Source: JACQNR01 sp964533045
GTDB lineage: Bacteria > Acidobacteriota > Terriglobia > UBA7540
NCBI GenBank assembly: GCA_964533045.1
Contig: CAZHKT010000119.1
Location: 1-11,445, forward strand
Direction: 5' to 3'
DNA length: 11,445 nucleotides
Of this stretch, positions 6,475 through 11,445 are shown piece by piece. Position numbers and translations under genes: made by a program. Each line of letters begins with the position of its first letter. Position 1 is the stretch's first letter. The notes below the pieces were generated by a model. That model had not been told where the DNA came from. It was given only the letters and a program-made list of their open reading frames with translations, and made no database searches.

Positions 6475-7272
6475 ATGTGGACCGCCCCGCTAGCCCTCAT
6501 CGGCCGCAATACGCTGGGCCTGATTCGCTATGCGAGCGGGCTTTCGGAACTCACGGTTCAGACTGCCTACTGGACCTTTGTCGCACCCTTCAAGGGGCTC
6601 GGCCTCAAGGGCCGCAGCGCCGTTCACCAGGCGGTGCTGGTGGGCTACACGGCGGTGCCGATTGTCTTTGTCATCTCCTTCTTTGTCGGCATGGTGCTGG
6701 CGTTTCAGGGCGCCTATCAGCTGGAAAAGCTGGGCGCGACGTATTTTGTCGCCGCGCTCGTGGGGGTCTCGCTCACGCGTGAACTCGGCCCGCTGATCAC
6801 GGCGGTGGTGGTGGCCGGGCGGTCTGGCTCGGCCTTTGCGGCGGAGATCGGGACCATGAAGGTTTCCGAAGAGATTGACGCACTGGAAGTGATGGGCCTG
6901 AACGCCGTCAAGTATCTGGTCGTGCCGAAATATCTGGCCATGGTGGTGATGATGCCGTGCCTCACCATGATTTCCGACATGGCCGGCATGATGGGCGGCG
7001 CCACCTTCGCCGCGGCGCAACTGGATCAGACGTTCACCCTCTATGCCAGCGCCACGGCCGACGCCCTGGTGATGAAGGACATCTCGACCGGCCTGGTGAA
7101 AAGCGTGGTCTTCGGCATGGTGATCACCACGGTGGGCTGCTACGAAGGGTTCCACGTGCGGGGCGGCGCCGAGGGCGTGGGCAAGGCGACGACGTCCGCG
7201 GTGGTCGTCTCGATCTTCTCGGTGATCCTGGCCGACTTGATCTTTACGGCGCTCTTTTACTATACCAACTGA
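6475..7272 (+). CDS. mlaE: MlaE/YrbE-family ABC transporter permease
   Basis: A 265-residue inner-membrane permease of the MCE-associated lipid transporter family (MlaE, YrbE, TGD1). Hydrophobic segments lie at about 53-80, 88-116, 144-180, 205-224 and 241-262. The family hallmark is the long conserved stretch at 101-141, running from TRELGPLITAVVVAGRSG through AEIGTMKVSEEIDALEVMG, which includes the coupling helix that docks with the ATPase. A second signature, GCYEGFHVRGGAEGVG, lies at 221-236. With MlaF and the MCE protein it forms the core transporter moving phospholipid between the inner membrane and the periplasmic or outer-membrane side. The ATG at 6475 has no clear Shine-Dalgarno, so it probably depends on coupling to the STAS gene 15 bases upstream. 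Confidence 0.95.
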   Translation: MWTAPLALIGRNTLGLIRYASGLSELTVQTAYWTFVAPFKGLGLKGRSAVHQAVLVGYTAVPIVFVISFFVGMVLAFQGAYQLEKLGATYFVAALVGVSLTRELGPLITAVVVAGRSGSAFAAEIGTMKVSEEIDALEVMGLNAVKYLVVPKYLAMVVMMPCLTMISDMAGMMGGATFAAAQLDQTFTLYASATADALVMKDISTGLVKSVVFGMVITTVGCYEGFHVRGGAEGVGKATTSAVVVSIFSVILADLIFTALFYYTN

Positions 7273-7274
7273 CC

Positions 7275-8072
7275 ATGCGTGGCGATTTCGAAGGACCGAT
7301 GATCCGCGTGGACGATCTCGTAACCCATTTCGGTACGAGGCGCATCCTGAACCACGTCAGCCTGGATATTATGCCCGGCGAAACCATGGTGATCCTGGGC
7401 GGCAGCGGCACGGGCAAATCCACGCTCCTGCGTCACCTGGTGCGTCTGGAAATGCCCACTTCCGGCCACATCTACATCAAGGGGCAGGACGTCTGCCACA
7501 TGCGCGAGAGCGAATTCAACCAGATTCGCCGCAAGATGGGGATGCTCTTCCAGAGCGCCGCACTGTTCAACTCCATGACCATCGAGGAGAATGTGTCGCT
7601 GCCCCTGCGCGAACTGACCAAGCTGGAAGAGCCCACCATCCGCATCATGACGCGCATCAAGCTGGACCTCGTGGGCCTGAGCGGCTTCGAGAATTTCATG
7701 CCCTCGCAACTGAGCGGCGGCATGAAGAAGCGCGCCGGGCTGGCGCGCGCGCTGGCCATGGACCCGGAAATCCTCCTCTTCGATGAGCCCTCGGCGGGAC
7801 TCGACCCCATTACCGCAGCGGGCATCGACATGCTCATCTTGAAGCTCAAACAGGCGTTCCGCATGACCATCGTGGTGGTGACGCACGAGTTGCCCAGCGC
7901 CTTCCTGATCGCCGACCGAATGTGCGTGATGCAGGGAGGAGAGATCGTCGCTGTGGGCACACCCGATGACGTCAGGAACCATCCCGATCCCCGCGTGCAG
8001 CAGTTCATGAACCGCGTGCCGGAAGATGAAAACCGCGACGTGCAGCAGTACCTGAGAAACCTGACGGAATGA
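7275..8072 (+). CDS. mlaF: MlaF-family ABC transporter ATP-binding protein
   Basis: The ATPase subunit of the lipid transporter, 265 residues. In order: Walker A GGSGTGKST (42-50), Q-loop LFQSAALF with Q93, signature LSGGM (146-150), Walker B ILLFDEPSAGLDP (166-178) and switch His204 in VVTHELPSA. SAALFNSMT after the Q-loop and the LSGGMKKR signature are typical of the MlaF/Ttg2A group. The ATG at 7275 follows the mlaE stop by two bases (TGACCATG). An in-frame ATG at 7299, preceded by GAAGGA at 7290-7295, would give a protein beginning MIRVDDLV, which matches the usual family start equally well. The frame is open far upstream, but that part is the shadow of mlaE. The C-terminal ~20 residues correspond to the tail that in E. 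coli MlaF contacts MlaB. Confidence 0.95.
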   Translation: MRGDFEGPMIRVDDLVTHFGTRRILNHVSLDIMPGETMVILGGSGTGKSTLLRHLVRLEMPTSGHIYIKGQDVCHMRESEFNQIRRKMGMLFQSAALFNSMTIEENVSLPLRELTKLEEPTIRIMTRIKLDLVGLSGFENFMPSQLSGGMKKRAGLARALAMDPEILLFDEPSAGLDPITAAGIDMLILKLKQAFRMTIVVVTHELPSAFLIADRMCVMQGGEIVAVGTPDDVRNHPDPRVQQFMNRVPEDENRDVQQYLRNLTE

Positions 8073-8082
8073 GGTTGGACGC

Positions 8083-9066
8083 ATGGCCAAGCGTGAAGAA
8101 GAGATCAAAGTCGGACTGGTGGTGGCGGTCGCCGGCGTTCTGTTCCTCACCGCCCTGGTGGCGGTGGGAGGGGTCAACCTCTTTCGGAAAAAGCGGGTCA
8201 CGTACACGACTTATTTCAAGTTTGCGGGAGGCCTGGAGCCGGGCGCCTTCGTCCGATTCGGCGGCCTGAAGGTCGGCGTGGTGCAGTCGGCAGAAATCGA
8301 TCCGCAGGACACAACGCGCGTTCGCGTGCGTATCGCGGTTAAGGAAAAGACACCTCTCCGGCAGAATTCGCGCGCCAAGATTTCGACCCTCGGCCCGCTG
8401 GGCGAGAATTACCTGGAAATCTCGCCGGGGACCCTGGACGCTCCGATTCTTCCGCCGGGCGGTGAACTTCAAGCCGACGAAACCGTGCAGATGGCCGACA
8501 TCCTCAACAATGTGAACGCGGCCACCCTCAACGCCAACACCCTCATCAAGCACGTGGACGAGCAGGTGGTGGTGATTGCTGACAAGGCCAACGCGCTGAT
8601 CACCAACTTCAATCAGGTGGTGAATGAGGAGAACCGCCGCCGTATAGATTCCGTGATCGCCAACATTGACGCCATCCTGGCGGAGAATCGTGCGCCGCTC
8701 AAGAGCACTATTGCCAACCTGGATTCCACGACGGCCAAGATGGGCCCCACGATAGATAATGCCAACGCTACCATCTCTTCCGCCAAGAAACTGGCCGACA
8801 ATCTCGACGCCACGGTTTCCGAAAACCGGGAAGACATCAATAAGGCACTGGTCGAATTGCGCAAAGCCCTGGTAGAGACCCGCGCCCTGCTGGGCGATGT
8901 GCAAAACCTGGTGGAAAACAATCGAGCCAACCTGGATGAATCTCTGGAGAATATCCGCGTGAGCAGCCAGAACCTGAAGGAATTCACCGACCAGGTCAAG
9001 CGCCAGCCCTTCAGCCTTATCCGCATTAAGACTCAGAAAGACCGCGAACCACCCACCGGAAAATAA
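8083..9066 (+). CDS. mlaD: MCE-domain (MlaD-family) lipid-binding protein with long helical C-terminus
   Basis: A 327-residue membrane-anchored MCE protein. A single transmembrane segment lies at about 10-31, followed by the MCE domain at about 40-118 (FAGGLEPGAFVRFGGLKVG, then KISTLGPLGENYLEISPG). From ~135 to ~310 it is continuous, probably helical or coiled-coil sequence rich in Asn, Asp, Glu and Ala. ENR motifs recur at 183, 201 and 247, with ENNR at 278. The tail RQPFSLIRIK resembles the conserved C-terminal motif of many MCE proteins. E. coli MlaD is much shorter (~183 residues), so this version is closer to MCE proteins that build a longer periplasmic tube or needle. The RBS GAGG (8071-8074) overlaps the mlaF stop, 8 bases before the ATG. 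It is the last gene before a strong terminator; no MlaC or MlaA is in the window. Confidence 0.93.
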   Translation: MAKREEEIKVGLVVAVAGVLFLTALVAVGGVNLFRKKRVTYTTYFKFAGGLEPGAFVRFGGLKVGVVQSAEIDPQDTTRVRVRIAVKEKTPLRQNSRAKISTLGPLGENYLEISPGTLDAPILPPGGELQADETVQMADILNNVNAATLNANTLIKHVDEQVVVIADKANALITNFNQVVNEENRRRIDSVIANIDAILAENRAPLKSTIANLDSTTAKMGPTIDNANATISSAKKLADNLDATVSENREDINKALVELRKALVETRALLGDVQNLVENNRANLDESLENIRVSSQNLKEFTDQVKRQPFSLIRIKTQKDREPPTGK

Positions 9067-9072
9067 TGGAAC

Positions 9073-9209
9073 TGTAGGGGCGACCCGATGGGTCGCCCTT
9101 TTCCGGGCAAGGCAGCGCGATGCGCCCTGCTTGGGTGGTTCGAGAACCGCCCCTGCTGTTGCGCCGGTCTATGACCGGCGACGTCGCGGCTCATAGAGCC
9201 GCGCTTGTA
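9073..9209. repeat. Cluster of five hairpins (REP-like) between mlaD and the kelch gene
   Basis: Five stems follow each other: 9078-9098 (9 bp, also the terminator), 9112-9130 (imperfect), GGGTGGTTC/GAACCGCCC (9133-9152, one G-T wobble), CGCCGGTC/GACCGGCG (9162-9180, perfect) and GCGGCTC/GAGCCGC (9186-9202, perfect). The edge TGTAGGGGCG at 9073-9082 recurs exactly, inverted, at 10992-11001. CCGCCCCTGC at 9148-9157 mirrors it with one change, so 9074-9157 may be one inverted pair. The hairpins at 9162-9202 form a second, more diverged pair. The whole 155-base gap between the two genes is filled by these structures. Confidence 0.65.
9078..9102 (+). terminator. Intrinsic terminator of the RsbW-STAS-Mla operon
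   Basis: GGGCGACCC (9078-9086) and GGGTCGCCC (9090-9098) form a perfect 9-bp stem with a GAT loop, followed by TTTT (9099-9102). It starts 11 bases after the mlaD stop. The stem is at the same time the first palindrome of the REP-like cluster (GTAG foot at 9074-9077). Confidence 0.8.
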
Positions 9210-9221
9210 TCTTACTGCCAA

Positions 9222-10574
9222 TTAATCGGGAACAATACTTATGCTATCCTCACCCCGGATCAAACTGCCGCCAAAGGTTTTTCCCTCAAGCACAGCTATG
9301 GACTGACCCGCCTCAATCACGAATTGAGAAGTGTCAAAGTGACAAACCAGATCTACCAATCCGTCTGCGTTGACATCCTCACCGCTACATTGGAATCTCC
9401 CGCTCTTCCCGATCAGATTCACCCCAGCTCCCGCAAGCCTCAGACTGTCCGGGTCAGCTTGCGAGGGAGCGTCGAACCCCGGTTCACTAAGAATTGCGGC
9501 GGGAATATTCCCGGCCGAGCTGAGATTGATGCTGTTTGGGTCGCTCCCTGGCTTGATGTCGACCGCCACTTCGATGATACTTGCTGAGGTTCCCCACACC
9601 CAGGTGTCGCTAGTGAACCACCCCGTAATACTGGAAATGCCGGTGAATCCCCCAAACACGACTATTTGTGTGCGGGCTCCATCGTAAGCCATGGCATGGA
9701 GATATCGGCTCGGGGGACTGGTCGCCGGAAACTGCTGGACCCAATTAGCGCCATCCCACTCCCAGGTGTCGTTATAGAAGGGGCTGCCGTTCGGTCCCAA
9801 TCCACCGAAGAGCACAACCCGCTGAAGGGCAGCATCGTAAGCTACACGGTGGTGCCACTTTGGCGGCGGGGTTGTTAGTGGAAATTTCTGCGTCCAGTTT
9901 GTGCCGTTCCACACCCACGTGTCGTTGAAAACAGTGCTGCCATCCGTGGTGCCTCCAAACATTACGACCTCTCCCCGCGCGGCGTCGTAAGCCATGTCAT
10001 GAGCGGCCCTTGCGGGCGGACTCGTCGCCGGGAACTTCTGAATCCAGTTGGTTCCGTCCCAGACCCAGGTATCTCCAAGCCCGGTTGGAGAACCAGGGCT
10101 ACCCCCGAAGAGGACTACCTGCTGGCGAGCAGCGTCATACGCCATAGCCGAGTTCGTCCTGACAGATGGACTGTTCGCTGGGAACTTCTGTATCCAATTG
10201 GTTCCATCCCAGACCCATGTGTCCCCCAGGATGGGCCCGGCGGCTCCCCCAAAAATCACAACCTGCTGTCGAGCGGCATCATAAGCCATCGCATAGCCAC
10301 CTCTCGGCGGACTGCTTGTTGCAGGAAACTTCTCCGTCCAACCGACTCCATCCCACACCCAAGTGTCCGAGAGGCGGGTGCTGCCGTCGTAACCACCAAA
10401 CAGTACCACCTGCTGCCGGGCGGCATCGTAAACCATTCGGGCTACATATCTCCCCGAAGGGCTCAATTTCTGCGTCCAGGTTGCATCCTGTGCGAAACAA
10501 GCCGGACCGTTGCTAAGGAAATACAGGAAACTGTAAGTGACAAGGAAAGTACTGACAAAGTTTCGCTGATTCAT
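9222..10574 (-). CDS. Secreted kelch-repeat beta-propeller protein with C-terminal IKPGS-type domain
   Basis: A 450-residue exported protein. Residues 1-28 form a signal peptide (MNQRNF, a hydrophobic core, then ACFA before QD). Six repeats of about 48-51 residues follow, each with (M/V)AYDAARQQVVLFGG (starting at 47, 96, 144, 194, 244, 295), DTWVWDGTNW and QKFPATSPP. This is the kelch/galactose-oxidase pattern, expected to close into a propeller, with the first WTQK strand completing the last blade. Residues ~334-450 are a separate domain starting EVAVDIKPGSDPNSIN, with Cys396 and Cys411 and a calcium-loop-like DVNADGLVD (D400, N402, D404, D408). The ATG at 10574 was chosen over the upstream opening (10670) because GGGAGG lies 6 bases ahead and the signal peptide starts there. 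Likely a surface or periplasmic binding protein; ligand unknown. Confidence 0.85.
   Translation of the reverse strand: MNQRNFVSTFLVTYSFLYFLSNGPACFAQDATWTQKLSPSGRYVARMVYDAARQQVVLFGGYDGSTRLSDTWVWDGVGWTEKFPATSSPPRGGYAMAYDAARQQVVIFGGAAGPILGDTWVWDGTNWIQKFPANSPSVRTNSAMAYDAARQQVVLFGGSPGSPTGLGDTWVWDGTNWIQKFPATSPPARAAHDMAYDAARGEVVMFGGTTDGSTVFNDTWVWNGTNWTQKFPLTTPPPKWHHRVAYDAALQRVVLFGGLGPNGSPFYNDTWEWDGANWVQQFPATSPPSRYLHAMAYDGARTQIVVFGGFTGISSITGWFTSDTWVWGTSASIIEVAVDIKPGSDPNSINLSSAGNIPAAILSEPGFDAPSQADPDSLRLAGAGVNLIGKSGRFQCSGEDVNADGLVDLVCHFDTSQFVIEAGQSIAVLEGKTFGGSLIRGEDSISIVPD
9600..10436 (-). repeat. Six tandem coding repeats of ~150 bases in the kelch gene
   Basis: The DNA encoding the propeller repeats is itself similar between units; the minus-strand block for AYDAARQQVV is nearly identical in the first three copies. 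Repeats 1-4 are more alike than 5-6, which suggests recent unit duplication or gene conversion. Confidence 0.7.
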
Positions 10575-10747
10575 GTGGCACCTCCCGAGCAGTTTTCCAG
10601 ATCGGCGCCCGACGCCTAGCGAACACCTCGCGCCGACGAGTGTCCGCCGGGCCGCGTCGTCTCTTGGCAATTAGTTATAGGGAAGCTAATACCGGGGGGG
10701 GGCGTGTCAACAGAAAAAACATACACACAGCGGACAACCCAGAGCTG
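10575..10747. other. Leader and promoter region of the kelch gene with a G9 tract
   Basis: No gene is supported here. On the minus strand there is a TTGACA (10710-10705) followed by a run of nine C (10702-10694), then TATTAG (10691-10686) after a 13-base spacer, and TATAAC (10679-10674) after 25 bases. Neither spacing is ideal. The mRNA leader would be about 100 bases, ending in GGGAGG (10586-10581). Confidence 0.35.
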
Positions 10748-10774
10748 GTAGCACGGCATGCTTTCCATGCCGTG
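10748..10774. repeat. Single GTAG-headed palindrome
   Basis: GTAG (10748-10751) directly precedes a perfect 9-bp hairpin, CACGGCATG (10752-10760) with CATGCCGTG (10766-10774), 5-base loop. It has the form of a lone REP unit. Confidence 0.65.
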
Positions 10775-10787
10775 GGTTTGAAATGTT

Positions 10788-10860
10788 GTAGCGGCGGCGT
10801 CCCCGCCGTCGCAATCATAGATATCAGTTCAGCGACGATGAGGACATCGCCGCTACAACA
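10788..10860. repeat. REPIN-like element with 13-bp inverted ends
   Basis: TGTTGTAGCGGCG (10784-10796) and CGCCGCTACAACA (10848-10860) are perfect inverted copies. Within them GTAG feet point inward from both sides (10788 and 10856). A GGCGG/CCGCC stem follows the left foot and a CGATG/CATCG stem precedes the right. The layout matches the element at 607-673: TGTAGCGGCGG here against TGTAGCGCCGG there. Confidence 0.75.
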
Positions 10861-10869
10861 GACCTCCCC

Positions 10870-10905
10870 AAAAAAGAAACGGGGCTGAGCGTGACGCTCA
10901 GACCC
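10870..10905 (-). terminator. Intrinsic terminator for fdhA
   Basis: On the minus strand CTGAGCGT and ACGCTCAG pair around a single central base, extended by GGG/CCC after one mismatch. The stem (10905-10881) is followed by GTTTCTTTTTT (10880-10870). It lies about 100 bases after the fdhA stop and is correctly oriented for that gene. Confidence 0.7.
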
Positions 10906-10923
10906 GGGGAATTTGCAATCACG

Positions 10924-11001
10924 GTAGGGCCGCAGCATGCTGCGCCCCTACGTGGCGAATACCGTAATGATCGTGAGGGCGCGGCAAGCCGCGCCCCTAC
11001 A
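10924..11001. repeat. REPIN-like pair of palindromes at the fdhA 3' end
   Basis: Unit one spans GTAG...CTAC at 10924-10951, a 28-base palindrome with only one mispaired position. Unit two is GGGCGCGGC/GCCGCGCCC (10977-10985 with 10988-10996, AA loop) followed by CTAC (10997-11000). The two units are inverted around a 25-base spacer. The right edge is 3 bases from the fdhA stop codon. Confidence 0.75.
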
Positions 11002-11004
11002 AGA

Positions 11005-11445
11005 CTACGCGGCTTTCCGCGCAATGCCGTGCGGGTCGATGACGAACTTCTTGGCCGCGCCCTTGTCGAAGTCCTTGTAGCCTTGCGGAGCTTCGTCGAG
11101 GGTAATGAACGTGGCATTGACGGCCTTGGCGATCTGGATACGGTCGTGCATGATCGCCTGCATCAAACCGCGGTGATACTTCATCACCGGGCACTGGCCG
11201 GTGGCGAAGGTATGAGACTTCGCCCAGCCCAATCCGATGCGGATGCCGAGCGTTCCCGACTTAGCGTTGGCGTCCACGCCACCCGGGTCGTCCGTCACGT
11301 AGAGGCCCGGGATACCCAATCCGCCGCCCGCGCGCGTGACGGTCATCAGCGAGTTGAGAACGGTCGCGGGACGCTCCACGACGGCTTCCTTGCCGTGGCC
11401 GCGGGGATCAAGCAATCGGGACGGCCCGACCTGGTGCTCGTCGTT
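11005..11445 (-). CDS. fdhA: Glutathione-independent formaldehyde dehydrogenase, C-terminal part (5' end outside window)
   Basis: The last ~146 codons of a zinc-dependent medium-chain dehydrogenase. The segments PATVLNSLMTVTRAGG, LGIPGLYVTDDPGGVDA, RIGLGWAKSHTFATGQ, PVMKYHRGLMQAIMHDRI, APQGYKDFDKGAAKKFVID and PHGIARKAA agree with what I recall of Pseudomonas-type FdhA, which oxidises formaldehyde to formate with tightly bound NAD and no glutathione. Other formaldehyde- or alcohol-dismutating members share these motifs. The zinc ligands and first half of the Rossmann fold lie outside the window. The ~10 codons at the right edge (before PRGHG) fit the family poorly. A terminator lies downstream at 10905-10870. 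Confidence 0.85.
   Translation of the reverse strand, partial: NDEHQVGPSRLLDPRGHGKEAVVERPATVLNSLMTVTRAGGGLGIPGLYVTDDPGGVDANAKSGTLGIRIGLGWAKSHTFATGQCPVMKYHRGLMQAIMHDRIQIAKAVNATFITLDEAPQGYKDFDKGAAKKFVIDPHGIARKAA

Noticed and set aside
6957..7274. Apparent N-terminal extension of the MlaF reading frame
   Set aside because: It overlaps mlaE in another frame and has low-complexity His/Arg/Gly sequence; MlaF homology begins after the ATG at 7275 or 7299.
7260..8904. Long minus-strand open frames opposite mlaF and mlaD
   Set aside because: Shadows of well-supported genes, with His/Arg-rich sequence and no motifs.
10640..10938. Short open frames in the region between the kelch gene and fdhA
   Set aside because: They cross terminator and palindrome sequences, lack ribosome binding sites and show no protein-like composition.
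11413..11445. Possible frameshift near the right edge of fdhA
   Set aside because: The ~10 edge codons fit the family poorly and an alternative frame contains Asp-Cys, but too little sequence is visible to claim a frameshift.

Overview
The window is GC-rich chromosomal DNA that reads like a Gram-negative, aerobic or facultative soil bacterium. The mix of genes and the style of several proteins (split P-protein glycine cleavage system, kelch-type secreted protein with an IKPGS-type C-terminal domain, MlaEFD lipid transporter) suggests Acidobacteriota. That assignment rests on remembered protein style, not on a search, and should be held at moderate confidence.

Layout, left to right. (1) The 3' part of a metallo-beta-lactamase-fold diiron-type protein (+, to 610) converges on (2) a minus-strand glycine cleavage operon, transcribed gcvT-gcvH-gcvPA-gcvPB (5097 down to 670). 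The last genes are tightly coupled: gcvH/gcvPA share a TAATG, and gcvPA/gcvPB overlap. The lipoamide dehydrogenase partner is not here, and no glycine riboswitch is visible. (3) A 61-residue cysteine-rich protein (+) is divergent from gcvT. (4) A five-gene plus-strand operon (5664-9066) encodes an RsbW-like anti-sigma/serine-kinase-type ATPase, a STAS-domain protein with a canonical phosphorylatable DSSG motif, and the MlaE permease, MlaF ATPase and MlaD/MCE proteins of a retrograde or trafficking phospholipid ABC transporter. It ends in a clear intrinsic terminator. (5) A minus-strand secreted kelch-repeat protein (9222-10574). (6) A 430-bp intergenic region packed with palindromes plus a minus-strand terminator. 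(7) The 3' part of a glutathione-independent formaldehyde dehydrogenase (fdhA-type, minus strand) running off the right edge.

The most interesting gene-level feature is the joining of a partner-switching kinase/STAS pair to a lipid transporter. In enterobacteria the STAS protein MlaB is a transporter subunit without a cognate kinase. Here an RsbW-like ATPase is translationally overlapped with a STAS protein that keeps the phospho-acceptor serine, so transporter assembly or activity could be controlled by phosphorylation. This is an inference from gene order and motifs.

The most striking non-coding feature is a set of GTAG-headed palindromes, often in inverted pairs (REP/REPIN-like), found at or close to nearly every free 3' gene end in the window. 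One such pair supplies the TAG stop codons of two convergent genes from its two mirror-image ends. The palindrome cores differ from copy to copy while the GTAG foot is kept.
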